DNA of 64,000 bases from Cyclobacterium sp. 1_MG-2023. GTDB taxonomy: Bacteria > Bacteroidota > Bacteroidia > Cytophagales > Cyclobacteriaceae. The position numbers and the translations under genes were made by a program. The notes beneath the pieces were generated by a model that did not search any database, was not told the DNA's origin, and worked only from the letters and a program-made list of their open reading frames with translations. Location: positions 1 through 64,000 of the forward strand of contig NZ_JAUOPC010000002.1 of NCBI RefSeq assembly GCF_030546805.1, written 5' to 3'. Shown here in pieces: positions 35,282 to 44,526 of the stretch; position 1 is the first letter of the stretch, and the number at the start of each line of letters is the position of its first letter.

Positions 35282-35757
35282 AAATTTTGGTTACTGTAGG
35301 AACAACCAGGTTTGACTCCTTAATTAGGTATTTGGATGAAACATTTGCCGGATTAGCCTATGAATTCACCTTTCAAATAGCGGACGGGAAATACAAACCA
35401 ATTAATTTTCCCTATTTTAGATTTAGCGCTGATATTAAAACTTATTATGAAGCTTCGGATTTGGTGATTTGCCATGCAGGGGCGGGTACTATTTATAAAT
35501 TACTTGAGATAAAAAAGAAAATAATCATTGTACCAAATACCGAAAGAGTCGATAATCATCAGTTAGATATAGCGGGTTATATGGCCTCCAATGGGTATGC
35601 TATTTCCGTACAAGAATTCACTGAATTAGCAGAAGGGATAAAAAAAGCAAGTGTTGCTGAAATGAAAGTTTTTGAAAAACATGATTTTGATAAAACCCTG
35701 GAAATTATTTCTTTTTGTATGGGAGATCTTGAAAACAAGAAAATCAGGAATAATTAA
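35278..35757 (+). CDS. Alg13/PssE-like glycosyltransferase subunit
   Basis: The 159-residue product matches Alg13/PssE/EpsF proteins, the GT28 C-terminal-like catalytic half. It begins MKILVTVGTTRFDSLI and has CHAGAGTIYKLLEIKKKIIIVPN, the nucleotide-sugar-binding block, followed by DNHQLDIAGYM. It overlaps its Alg14-like partner by 4 bp and its stop abuts the Wzi gene start. The two half-proteins must assemble to be active. Confidence 0.87.
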   Translation: MKILVTVGTTRFDSLIRYLDETFAGLAYEFTFQIADGKYKPINFPYFRFSADIKTYYEASDLVICHAGAGTIYKLLEIKKKIIIVPNTERVDNHQLDIAGYMASNGYAISVQEFTELAEGIKKASVAEMKVFEKHDFDKTLEIISFCMGDLENKKIRNN

Positions 35758-37437
35758 ATGATAGAGAATTACCAATTACAAAGGTGGCTGATTATCCTGC
35801 TCTTTTTTTTCTGGATAAATAATGCTTTCTCCCAGAATTTCGCCCCTGGCACAGCTATTTTTGAAGAGTATGGCAGGCGAAGACAATTGCTGGTAGATGG
35901 ATTGGATTCGCTTAAACAGGAAGGCTTAAGGCCTGACCTTTCAGTTCAATCCTTGTTCTTATCTCCTCAAAAAAAGTCTGAAAGCCAGATAAGCTATACT
36001 GTGTTTCCAATACAGTCAACCATGCTTTATAACAATAAAAGGCCTTATGGGTATGGTGGATTTGGTATGCACAATGGAAGAGGGTACGAACAATTTATAA
36101 GTGCAGGAGTTTATGGTAGACTTGGATTTTTACACCTTCAATTGCAACCTGAATTCGTCTTTGCACAAAACAAAAGTTACCAAGGGTTCGGTAGCGATTT
36201 TCCCAGTCAGGTTTTAAAAGACAGGTTTCATTATTGGAATAGAAATGACAAGCCGGAATTACTCGCAAAAGGGAATTCCAGCAGGACATGGTGGGGCCAA
36301 TCTAGTCTAACTGCACGGTTTGGAGGTTTTGAAACGGGGATTTCCACCCGTACTATATGGTGGGGACCGGGACAATGGAGTTCTTTGACATTTTCCGGTA
36401 ATGCTGAAAGTTTCCCTCACCTTACCTTAAACTCCCACCGTCCCCTAAAAACCTTTTTGGGACATTTTGAAGGACAATTGATCTTGGGTAGGTTAGAAAG
36501 TTCAAGAATGGCAGCCTCACAAGATGAGGAGCTTAATGAATTGTATTTTCTTCCACTAGATGACGATTGGAGGTATTTGAATGCCATTAATATAAGTTAT
36601 CAACCAAAATGGGTTCCCGGTTTATATTTAGGATTTATTCGAACATTTCAACAGTACAGCGCCAAACAAGGAAACCAATTCCGAGATTATTTCCCAATTT
36701 TTGATGCTTTCCAAAAAAAGGGATTTTTTGAAGACGGAAACTCCGTGGCCTTTGATAGCGAGGCCAGAGACCAGCAAGCAACCCTGTTTTTCAAATTCCT
36801 AAATAAGAAGGCACAGTTTGAAATATATGGGGAGTATGGCAGAAGAGACCATGCCTTGACTTGGAGGGATGCCATACTGAATCCCGAACATTCTCGTGCC
36901 TATTTAATAGGTTTTCAAAAACTAGTAAGCCTTGCCAAGGAAAATTCCTACCTGCAAATCCGAAGTGAGATCCTCCATCAACAGGAATCTGTTAATAGAT
37001 ACATCCGGTATGAAGGCCTTGGTGGAAGAACTTCTTGGGCTGCACATTATCAAGTAAGAGGTTTTACCAATAGAGGAAAAGCCTTAGGTTCAGGGATTGG
37101 TACCGGTAGTAATAGCCAAACTTTTGAGGTGGCCTTTGTTGAAGATTTCAACAAACTGGGGATAATGGTGGAACGGATAGCCAACCATCAAGACTTTTAT
37201 TATCGTGCATTTGGTCAGAATAGCGAGATGTTGCCTTGGATCGATTTTACAGTGGGTATTCTGGCCAATAAAAAATGGAAAAACTTTTTGTTAGGGTCTC
37301 AATTCCAATTGGTGAATAGCACAAATTATCAATGGCAAAGTGAATTATCTACTTCCGAATTATTTCCTAAAGGAAAAGATATGCTTTCTTTTCATGGGAA
37401 AATCCATTTGGTGTATTTAATAGGGGCCAACAAATAA
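35758..37437 (+). CDS. Capsule assembly protein Wzi family
   Basis: The 559-residue protein has a signal peptide (hydrophobic 11-24, cleavage near AFSQ) and many alternating beta-strand segments rich in aromatic residues. It ends in HGKIHLVYLIGANK, fitting an 18-strand outer-membrane barrel of the Wzi type. GGRTSWAAHYQVRG and ARFGGFETGISTRTIWWGPG match the family. Wzi in Gram-negatives helps hold capsule at the cell surface. It is the last intact gene of the export operon; the next 1.1 kb holds a decayed epimerase. Confidence 0.82.
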   Translation: MIENYQLQRWLIILLFFFWINNAFSQNFAPGTAIFEEYGRRRQLLVDGLDSLKQEGLRPDLSVQSLFLSPQKKSESQISYTVFPIQSTMLYNNKRPYGYGGFGMHNGRGYEQFISAGVYGRLGFLHLQLQPEFVFAQNKSYQGFGSDFPSQVLKDRFHYWNRNDKPELLAKGNSSRTWWGQSSLTARFGGFETGISTRTIWWGPGQWSSLTFSGNAESFPHLTLNSHRPLKTFLGHFEGQLILGRLESSRMAASQDEELNELYFLPLDDDWRYLNAINISYQPKWVPGLYLGFIRTFQQYSAKQGNQFRDYFPIFDAFQKKGFFEDGNSVAFDSEARDQQATLFFKFLNKKAQFEIYGEYGRRDHALTWRDAILNPEHSRAYLIGFQKLVSLAKENSYLQIRSEILHQQESVNRYIRYEGLGGRTSWAAHYQVRGFTNRGKALGSGIGTGSNSQTFEVAFVEDFNKLGIMVERIANHQDFYYRAFGQNSEMLPWIDFTVGILANKKWKNFLLGSQFQLVNSTNYQWQSELSTSELFPKGKDMLSFHGKIHLVYLIGANK

Positions 37438-37892
37438 AAATCTAATTTCCTTTTTATTTTAAAGAAGGGTAATAAATATTTTGATTACAGAAAGCGAAGG
37501 TTTTATAAAGAGGCATTTTGGTTAAGTGTGATTAGATAAAGGAGAAGAAGTAATAAGGCTAGATAGCATTACTGATTTTACATCTTAATTCTTTTCAGTG
37601 ATTGATTTAATGGAACAGGTATTTACCCAAATAAAATTCACTATGGGTGAGCACTTAATGAATATTTCCGCTCCAAATCACATTTTTTATAAATTTAATT
37701 TAAAATATAAAAAAGGTTTAGATAAGCTTTTCAAAGAATTATGTTTTCCTAAAGGGAAGAAATTCTGATTGCTTAGGCTGGTTTACGGTACTACCCGATA
37801 AATATGAAAGTCTATTCCCTGTCAATCAGTACAAAGGTTGAAATAGGGTGGAGCCCTAACGACACAATAATATAGGGTATTTAAACTATGCA
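37438..37892. other. Degenerate spacer before epimerase pseudogene
   Basis: No intact frame is present in these 455 bp. The segment probably includes the decayed 5' half of the epimerase whose 3' half is readable from 37893, but I cannot align it confidently. There is no clear terminator after the Wzi gene. Confidence 0.35.
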
Positions 37893-38526
37893 TTTTACGC
37901 TTCTATTTTTGGTTTAAATACTGAAAGACTATTTCCACCCCGCAAATTGAAAATCTTCCGGTTTCTGCAACTTCCATTAAACCAATCGAACTAATAGAGG
38001 ATAGTTGTAATAATATTATTTAACTGTATATCAAATGTTTATGGTTTTTATCTATGTATGGGCGTTGGGGTAGACAAGGTATGGCACTATTTCTGTTTAT
38101 TAGAACTATAAATATGGGAAAACAGCTATATGTTTTCAATTAGAAAAAAGCACTGAGATTTCGGCTTTATTGATGACGTAGTAATAGGCGTATTAAAAGT
38201 TTTGGATAATACTGGGGAAGCTGATTCTAATTGGCTCCTAAATAAAGGGAGTATAGTAAATCTAAAGTGCCTTATGCGATTTATAATATAATACTATTGG
38301 TAACTTCAGGCCAAACTGTTTGCCGGATGTTATATTAGAAATAGAAAAGCAACTTGATTTGAAAGCCAATTTAAATTTACTTCCTTTGCTATCTGGGGAT
38401 GTTGTGAAAACCTGTGTGGAGGCCATTAAAACGAAAGAGAAAAATTTAGGTTATAAGCCAGATACACAGTTAAGTTACGGTGTAACTCTATTTGTAGATT
38501 GGATTAGAAACTATTATAAAGTGTAA
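37893..38526 (+). pseudogene. Decayed NAD-dependent epimerase (UDP-glucuronate 4-epimerase-like)
   Basis: Pieces of a CapI/UDP-glucuronate epimerase can be read in order across several frames: FYASIFGLNTE (37893 on; family YASSSSVYG), PVSATSIKPIELI (family HPVSLYAATKKSNELM), MYGRWGRQGMALFLF (family VYGPWGRPDMALFLF), KQLYVFN, DFGFIDDVVIGVLKVLD, and a final 68-codon open stretch (38320-38526) ending YGVTLFVDWIRNYYKV. Stops and frame changes separate them, for example after KQLYVFN. The gene once supplied a uronic-acid nucleotide sugar and has been lost. The last stretch has an ATG-less start and is not a gene of its own. Confidence 0.8.
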
Positions 38527-38612
38527 GCGTTAATGATTTTTTTATGAAATTTTATAGAGTAATTATAATATTGTAAGATGCTTATGTGTATTTTTGTCAA
38601 AATCCTTTTACT

Positions 38613-39779
38613 ATGAACATTTTTCTGGCAACAGTAACTTCATTTTTCTTTGGTTTTTTAATGACTCCTGTTCTGATTTTGATTCTTAAAAAAATCAATT
38701 TTACTGAGACTCCAGGCGGGAGGAGGATTCATGCAGGAAAGATTCCGTCAATGGGGGGTATTGCTATTGTGTTTGCTACTTTTGTGGGCTTGTTTGCTTG
38801 GTTAAGTTTTGATCAGATTGTTGAAACCCGTTATTTTTTAGTTGCCTTAGCGATTATGTTCTCGGTTGGTTTAAGAGATGATCTTATCGAGTTAACTGCC
38901 GTGCAAAAGTTGATAGGGCAATCCATACCTGCTTTTTTTGTAATCGTAATGGCTGATATTAGGATTTCCAGCTTGTATGGTTTTATGGGAATATATGAAA
39001 TTCCCTATCTTATTAGTGTTGGAATAACTTTTTTTGCCATTTTAGCACTAACCAATTCCTTTAACTTAATTGATGGGGCGGACGGTTTAGCCGGTTCCCT
39101 TAGCTTAGTAACCTTAAGCATTCTTGGTTTTTGGTTTTATACTGCCGGAATGATTTCTTACAGCCTAATCTCCTTTACTTTGGTAGGGGGAATTTTGGCT
39201 TTTCTGGTGTTTAATTGGCACCCTGCTAAAATCTTTATGGGAGATACCGGATCCTTAAGTGTGGGGTTTTGTCTTACCGTATTGGTGATCTTATTTGTAG
39301 ACAAAACAGGTTTAATGGCTCCTTGGGAGGGATTGAAGTTAAATGCACCTTTTTCAGCCGGATTAGCTTTCTTGATTGTCCCGGTTTATGATACTGTCAG
39401 AATATTTATTAAAAGGACTAAAAATGGTAAATCTCCATTGAAGCCTGATAAAAGCCACGTTCATCATTTTTTACTAAGAATGGGATTACAACATGATCAA
39501 GTTTCCTTGATTTTAGTGGTTGTGAAGTTGACTTTTATATCAATTGTGTTTTTTGGTTATGCATTAAATGATCATATTTTGCTTCCTATACTTGTATTAA
39601 TTGCTACAACTTTAGGGATATGGATGGACAAGAAAACGTTACAAAAAGTTAAAGATAACTGTAAGAAAGCACCTTTAATTTCCGGGGAAAATTATACTCG
39701 GAAAAAGAGGAAGCAAGCGAAGAGAAAACCTTCCATTGAAAAAAATATATTTACAGACAATAAAATTAATATGAACTGA
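38613..39779 (+). CDS. Undecaprenyl-phosphate sugar-1-phosphate transferase (WecA/TagO type)
   Basis: The 388-residue integral membrane protein belongs to the MraY/WecA/TagO family, which starts lipid-linked glycan synthesis by moving a HexNAc-1-phosphate onto undecaprenyl phosphate. Motifs are D89-D90 (LRDDLIEL), NSFNLIDGADGL at 148-159, FMGDTGS at 208-214 and HVHHFLLR at 282-289. The tail after 350 is polar and basic. ATG at 38613 is chosen; an upstream GTG at 38586 would add nine codons. As the only initiating transferase seen, it likely primes the exopolysaccharide. A strong terminator follows. Confidence 0.9.
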   Translation: MNIFLATVTSFFFGFLMTPVLILILKKINFTETPGGRRIHAGKIPSMGGIAIVFATFVGLFAWLSFDQIVETRYFLVALAIMFSVGLRDDLIELTAVQKLIGQSIPAFFVIVMADIRISSLYGFMGIYEIPYLISVGITFFAILALTNSFNLIDGADGLAGSLSLVTLSILGFWFYTAGMISYSLISFTLVGGILAFLVFNWHPAKIFMGDTGSLSVGFCLTVLVILFVDKTGLMAPWEGLKLNAPFSAGLAFLIVPVYDTVRIFIKRTKNGKSPLKPDKSHVHHFLLRMGLQHDQVSLILVVVKLTFISIVFFGYALNDHILLPILVLIATTLGIWMDKKTLQKVKDNCKKAPLISGENYTRKKRKQAKRKPSIEKNIFTDNKINMN

Positions 39780-39796
39780 GAAATCTCTCTTAGGAC

Positions 39797-39827
39797 AAAA
39801 AAGGCGTTGTTAATCAACGCCTTTTTT
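39797..39827 (+). terminator. Rho-independent terminator ending the exopolysaccharide locus
   Basis: A 13-bp perfect stem (39797-39809 with 39815-39827), GC-rich at the loop end and ending in six T residues, lies 18 bp after the WecA/TagO-type gene. It marks the end of the locus. Confidence 0.88.
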
Positions 39828-40019
39828 ATGCCTGTATTTTTCAAAACTGGGTGGTGATATAGATAGTCACTTGCATATTTTGAGATAATTCACGAAATTC
39901 TATTCATCTTTAGAAACCTTAAAACCATTTATCCATCCGAAAAATTGCTGATGGATGATCTTACTCATTTTGCCAATACGCATATTTATGACGCTCTACT
40001 TTTTCCAGATATATTTTAT

Positions 40020-40907
40020 TCAAACATCGCAGATTTCTACTCCTTGCTGTAGTGAAGCCAATTTATCAGGTCTTTTTGGAATAAATTCCTGGCCGATATA
40101 GCCTGTATATCCGGTGGCCAATATGGCTTTAACAATAGCTGGGTAATAAAGCTCTTGACTCTCATCTATTTCATTGCGGCCGGGGACTCCACCAGTATGG
40201 TAATGGGAAATATATGGATGAGATTCTTTAATGGTGGCTATTACATCTCCTTCCATAATTTGCATATGGTAGATGTCATACAATAGTTTCATGTTTTCGC
40301 TAGCTACCTCCTTACATAAAGCCACTCCCCATGCTGTGTGATCGGCTTGGTAATCCTTGTGGTCTACTTTGCTGTTAAGTAGTTCCATGCACATAATTAC
40401 ACCATGTTTTTCCGCGATTGGCATGATTTTCTTTAAACCCATCGCGCAATTTTTTAAACCCAATTCATCATCCAATCCATTTCTGTTGCCAGAAAAGCAG
40501 ATAATCTGCTTGTGTCCTGCTGCTGCCACTTTAGGTATGACTTCAGTGTAACTTTCAATCAATTCATCGTGTAGTTCAGGATTGTTCCACCCCCTTTCAA
40601 TTCCCAATCCTGCGCCCCATGGCATTGCACAATCTAGTCCATATTTAGAAAGTATTGGCCACTCATCCGGCCCTGCCAATTCAATGGATTTCAACCCGAT
40701 TTCTACTGCTGCTTTACAAAGGTCTTCAAAGGCAATGTCATTGTAACACCACCTACAAACAGAATGATTGACATTGCCCTTTAAGCCTTCAGGTAAGCTT
40801 GATTCTGCCGCCGCTAGCCTGTTTGATAATGATGGGGCAAGCAAACCTGCAAGTCCCGTTCCTGCCATTTTTTTTAGCACACTTCTTCTTGGGTTAGTAT
40901 TTTTCAT
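40020..40907 (-). CDS. Tat-exported TIM-barrel sugar isomerase (hydroxypyruvate isomerase-like)
   Basis: The roughly 295-residue protein starts with a twin-arginine signal (NPRRSVLKKMAG, then a hydrophobic stretch ending near RLAAAES). A xylose-isomerase-like TIM barrel follows: CRWCYNDIAFEDLCKAAVEIG, MELLNSK, LLYDIYHMQIMEGD and HYHTGGVPGRNE, with acidic and histidine metal ligands as in hydroxypyruvate isomerase (Hyi) relatives. Met at 40907 is preferred over 40934 because the Tat motif then sits at the usual distance. The folded enzyme should act in the periplasm. The substrate is unknown; such proteins are abundant in Cyclobacteriaceae sugar catabolism. Confidence 0.82.
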   Translation of the reverse strand: MKNTNPRRSVLKKMAGTGLAGLLAPSLSNRLAAAESSLPEGLKGNVNHSVCRWCYNDIAFEDLCKAAVEIGLKSIELAGPDEWPILSKYGLDCAMPWGAGLGIERGWNNPELHDELIESYTEVIPKVAAAGHKQIICFSGNRNGLDDELGLKNCAMGLKKIMPIAEKHGVIMCMELLNSKVDHKDYQADHTAWGVALCKEVASENMKLLYDIYHMQIMEGDVIATIKESHPYISHYHTGGVPGRNEIDESQELYYPAIVKAILATGYTGYIGQEFIPKRPDKLASLQQGVEICDV

Positions 40908-41398
40908 GGGTTCAATTGGTTTATTGTTAAGCAATTTAGGAGGATTAATGTAAAGTATTAAATTTGATGGTCATCTTTCTTTCATCTTTTACTACACATT
41001 TATAGTTGAAGCGTGATTTTGAAATCGTTTAAATAATAATTCTACCAAATAGGGGTCGTTCAACACTTTTGTATTAAGTTTCAGATAAGCTTAGTCTACT
41101 GTCGTTTATTGTTTGTAAATCAATAGTATATCGCATAATTTATCAAATATTCTTGCCCTTTATTAGGTCTTCATTTTCCGTTTGTGCAATATGGTGTTTG
41201 GATTAATTCTCAGTTTGCTATATTTAAATGTTTATAATCTTTGTGAATACAGTATTTACTTAATGAAGGTTCCGGATTAAAAAATGCAATAGTAAAGTGT
41301 GTCAATTTTTTATTAAAGGACAATTATTCCTTTTTATCTATTCTGGCTTTATGGCAATTTTTTAATTCAAACTTAATTTTATTTTACCAATTGACACT
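40908..41398. other. Divergent promoter region
   Basis: About 490 AT-rich bases separate the divergent sugar isomerase and Gfo/Idh genes and should contain both promoters. No clear TAnnTTTG box pair, operator palindrome or coding frame stands out to the eye. Confidence 0.35.
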
Positions 41399-42601
41399 GT
41401 GAAAAGAAGACAATTTATTCAGAAAACAGGCCTTTTTACCGGCTTTGTAGGCCTAGGTCCCTTTCATGCATTTTCCTCCGACTTGTTAGCTACCGAGAAA
41501 GTGCGAATAGGAATAGTGGGTGGAAGGTTTGGCGCCTCATTTCAATTTCATGAACACCCAAACTGCATTGTAGAAGCTGTTAGTGATCTTCGGGAGGATA
41601 GAAGAAGTCATTTAAAGAAAACTTACAGATGCGAAAAGGCGTACAATTCCCTTGCTTTACTGTTAAAGGACCCCAATATAGATGCCGTTTTTCTTGCAAC
41701 ACCTGCTCCCGATCATGCCAAACATACCCTAGCTAGTTTAAAAGCCGGGAAACACGTGATGTGTGCCGTACCATTGGGGATGACTATTGAGGAATGCCGG
41801 GAAATAAAAGAAGCCGTTTTAAGTACCGGGAAAAACTTTATGATGGCAGAAACCAGTGTGTACATGCAAGGGACCATTACCGCTAGAAAGTTTTATGAAG
41901 AAGGTCGTTTTGGAGAGATTTTTAGCGCTGCTGCAGAATACAATCATCCGGGATTGGAAGTTCTTTGGTTTGAAAACGGAAAGCCTACCTGGCGCCATGG
42001 GTTAGCCCCTATGAACTATCCAACACATTGCACAGCTTTATTGGTAAGCGTGACAGGAGAGAGATTAAAGAAAGTAAGTTGCCTTGGTTATGGAAAAGGG
42101 GAGGGCTTATTGGAAAATAACCCTTACAACAACCCATTTTGGAATGAAACCGCATTTTTTCAGACCGATCAAGGGCATCCTTTTAGGGTGGAAGTGAACT
42201 GGAAAGGAGCACTAAGAAATGCAGAAAGAGGTGAGTGGCGGGGTGAAAAGATGAGCTTCTACCTACCTACAGGTCATTCCTCGGAGCCTACATTAGTCAC
42301 CAATGCATCGGAGATGGGGAAGGATGATGCAGGTTTTGAACATACCAGAAATAAAGTAGCACCTTATGAAATTACCAAGTGGTGGGAAACCGATATGCTT
42401 CCAGAGAAAATGAGGCACAACAGTGGTCATGATGGTTCTCATACTTTTCTCACGCACGAATTTATCCAATCCATTGTGGAAGAACGTATGCCCAAAATAA
42501 ATATATATGAAGCCATGGCTTATACGGTTCCCGGTATTGTGGCGCATCAGTCTGCTTTAAAAGGGGGCGAACTATTGACGATACCTAATTTTGATGATTG
42601 A
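41399..42601 (+). CDS. Gfo/Idh/MocA-family oxidoreductase with Tat-like signal
   Basis: The 400-residue protein has a twin-arginine-type start (MKRRQFIQKTGLFTGFVGLG). A Rossmann domain then begins near residue 35 (VRIGIVGGRFGASF), with ATPAPDHAKHTL and the ALKAGKHV-type block SLKAGKHVMCAVPLG. The C-terminal half is the usual beta-sheet substrate domain. These NAD(P)-dependent enzymes oxidise sugars or sugar acids. The start is GTG at 41399. Its last 55 bp overlap the end of the convergent GluQ-like gene. Neighbouring a sugar isomerase, it probably shares a sugar-processing role. Confidence 0.85.
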   Translation: MKRRQFIQKTGLFTGFVGLGPFHAFSSDLLATEKVRIGIVGGRFGASFQFHEHPNCIVEAVSDLREDRRSHLKKTYRCEKAYNSLALLLKDPNIDAVFLATPAPDHAKHTLASLKAGKHVMCAVPLGMTIEECREIKEAVLSTGKNFMMAETSVYMQGTITARKFYEEGRFGEIFSAAAEYNHPGLEVLWFENGKPTWRHGLAPMNYPTHCTALLVSVTGERLKKVSCLGYGKGEGLLENNPYNNPFWNETAFFQTDQGHPFRVEVNWKGALRNAERGEWRGEKMSFYLPTGHSSEPTLVTNASEMGKDDAGFEHTRNKVAPYEITKWWETDMLPEKMRHNSGHDGSHTFLTHEFIQSIVEERMPKINIYEAMAYTVPGIVAHQSALKGGELLTIPNFDD

Positions 42602-43485
42602 TTCATAAGAAGAAGGAATTGAATTGAAAATTCTTCTAAATTGGTTGTTTCATGCGGTAAATTCAACTGATTGCTTATCATACGGTAAATACCTTCTTTT
42701 TTTACCCCGGCTTTGATCATTTGACGAATAGCATAACTTCCATTCGATTTGGATAGTTTTTCGCCTTCTTCTTTAATTAATTGATGGTGGTAGAAAATCG
42801 TTTGATTAAAAGTCTGCTGCTGTTTCAGCTGGTTTGAAAGGTAAACCTGTGCAATGGTAGAAGGCCAGAGGTCTTTTCCTCTTACTATAAAATCCACATC
42901 AAAATAAATATCATCTAACATGGATGCCAATTGGTAACTTGGGTATGCATCCTTTTTTTGGACCATGAAAAAATTCATGGCATCCGGTAATTGATGTGCT
43001 TTTTGAGTGTCAGTATATTGGTTGATATAAATTGTTTGACTTAAATCGGTAACTAACCTGAGTGCTGTTTGTTTCTTACCCAAAGGCAAGTCTCGATGAA
43101 GGCAAGTGCCTGTATAGTACCTCTTGGAATGATTTTTTAAGAGCGTTTTTCTAGAACAATCGCAGGCGAAGATCAGTTTTTTTTCTTTTAATCCGTGGAT
43201 ATAATCTTTGTAAATAGATAGCCGATTGAGCTGAGAATAATCTTGAATAAATTCCTTGGTGCTCTTGGGGCCTTCATCATAGGGGATTTCCAGAAAGTCT
43301 AGTGTATCAAAAATATCCTGAATGTATTCCATCTGCACGCGCTTTTGATCCAAATCATCTATTCGAAGTAGTATTTTGGCGGCATGCTTTTTAGCCAAGC
43401 TGGCAGTAATAAGAAATGAAAGTACATTCCCTATATGAAGGTATCCACTAGGGGTTGGTGCCAATCTGGTTTTGGTAATCTTCAT
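42547..43485 (-). CDS. Glutamyl-Q tRNA(Asp) synthetase-like protein
   Basis: The 312-residue protein is a truncated class I glutamyl-tRNA synthetase paralogue, as in GluQ, which puts glutamate on queuosine of tRNA(Asp). It has TRLAPTPSGYLHIGN with the HIGH-type motif at 17-20, a KLSKS motif at 243-247, and Cys108, Cys110, Tyr124 and Cys128 placed like the GluQ zinc site. It lacks the anticodon-binding domain of full GltX. Its start overlaps the CrtA-like gene end by 4 bp. Its 3' end overlaps the convergent Gfo/Idh gene by 55 bp. Confidence 0.82.
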   Translation of the reverse strand: MKITKTRLAPTPSGYLHIGNVLSFLITASLAKKHAAKILLRIDDLDQKRVQMEYIQDIFDTLDFLEIPYDEGPKSTKEFIQDYSQLNRLSIYKDYIHGLKEKKLIFACDCSRKTLLKNHSKRYYTGTCLHRDLPLGKKQTALRLVTDLSQTIYINQYTDTQKAHQLPDAMNFFMVQKKDAYPSYQLASMLDDIYFDVDFIVRGKDLWPSTIAQVYLSNQLKQQQTFNQTIFYHHQLIKEEGEKLSKSNGSYAIRQMIKAGVKKEGIYRMISNQLNLPHETTNLEEFSIQFLLLMNQSSKLGIVNSSPPFKAD

Positions 43486-44171
43486 GTCTGCGATTCCGGG
43501 ATTTTGTTAATCTCTATTGGAATAAATCTCGCAAAAAGTTCTTCCTTATACCATTTCTCAATTTTTACCTTTTTGATCACCTCCTTATGTGCAGTTCCAT
43601 AAGCATAGTCCTCCATTTGCGCTTGACTGTTCCAATAGCTGAAAGTAGCTTGTTCTATTATAGGCCATTCTCCTATCCCCTTTGTAAAGATTAGTCCGGA
43701 TGCTTTTTCTGCAGATCGGCTAGTGTTTGGGGTATATTTCAGAAATCGAAATACTTTGTGGAGTTTTACGCGAGCTCTGGTGATTACCATAATCGGTCCA
43801 TCGGTTTTCTCATGGCTGGGGTTGAAAGGTTCCTTTCCATACCAAGTTCCATGACTTTGAATACAACGCATCCAATAAGTGAAATTGCTGATGCACTGTT
43901 GATTGAACCTAAGATAAGCTTCTGATAAATTAAAATTTCTTGCAGCCTCAACGTCCTCCCAAACCATAAGTAAAGCGTAGGTGGAAAAGTCTGGCTTAAG
44001 AGAAAACCCGAATCCTCCTCCGGTACCCATCAATTTAAAAAATTTCTTTCCTTGGACTTTCTTTAATGGTGAAATGGCCAACTGCATTTGATTGAATGCC
44101 CACCAACGGTTTCTTTTGGGATATTGGAAAAAGGTGATGGAAACAATTTCCTTATTTTCATTCATGACCAA
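43482..44171 (-). CDS. CrtA (spheroidene monooxygenase)-like protein
   Basis: The 229-residue product aligns by eye with the CrtA family: WWAFNQM near the start, FFKLMGTGGGFGF, FSTYALLMVWED, SHGTWYGKEPF, VITRARVKLHKVFRF, GIGEWPIIEQATFSYW and KWYKEELFARF. CrtA is a heme-dependent carotenoid ketolase in purple bacteria. Bacteroidetes carry many homologues whose substrate is not established, so the carotenoid role is uncertain here. There is no carotenoid gene in the window. A shorter start is Met3. It is co-transcribed with the GluQ-like gene (4-bp overlap). Confidence 0.78.
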   Translation of the reverse strand: MVMNENKEIVSITFFQYPKRNRWWAFNQMQLAISPLKKVQGKKFFKLMGTGGGFGFSLKPDFSTYALLMVWEDVEAARNFNLSEAYLRFNQQCISNFTYWMRCIQSHGTWYGKEPFNPSHEKTDGPIMVITRARVKLHKVFRFLKYTPNTSRSAEKASGLIFTKGIGEWPIIEQATFSYWNSQAQMEDYAYGTAHKEVIKKVKIEKWYKEELFARFIPIEINKIPESQT

Positions 44172-44526
44172 AAAAGATTGATTATTTTTAATAGGTTAAT
44201 CTCTTTTAACAATATTAAGCATGTTATAATTGAAACCAATAGCGATCAATCGAAAACTTTTTTGATAATTATTCTGATTAAAAGTATGGCGAGGGCGATT
44301 GTGGTACCTGCAATTACGAATTCCATATTATATTTGACTTTTATTTGTGAATGGACAGCAATTGAAATTCGTGGGAATAATCTCAGCAATTCAATGGAAT
44401 ACCATTTAATTTATAAATAACTCAAAAATAGCCATTATAGTTTGTTGAATTGTTCACAAAAAGTTAAAAATGACTTTTGTTATTCATAGACTTTCTGTCT
44501 TACCTTTATGAATTATTTAAAATACA
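44172..44526. other. Intergenic region upstream of CrtA-like and MFS genes
   Basis: The 355 bp separate divergent genes. A 110-codon open frame (44088-44420) overlaps the CrtA-like gene and has no recognisable protein features, so I treat it as chance. The only signal is the promoter-like pair at 44476-44508. Confidence 0.4.
44476..44508 (+). promoter_or_regulatory. Candidate promoter for MFS gene
   Basis: TTTG at 44476-44479 and TACCTTTA at 44501-44508 resemble the TTTG / TAnnTTTG boxes, with one mismatch and a 21-base spacer. The MFS start codon follows 18 bp later. Confidence 0.3.

Noticed and set aside
38320-38526. 68-codon open frame as a separate small gene
   Set aside because: It matches the C-terminus of NAD-dependent epimerases and continues upstream fragments in other frames, so it is part of a pseudogene.
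44088-44420. 110-codon forward frame
   Set aside because: Overlaps the CrtA-like gene antisense, has no recognisable motif and its composition looks random.
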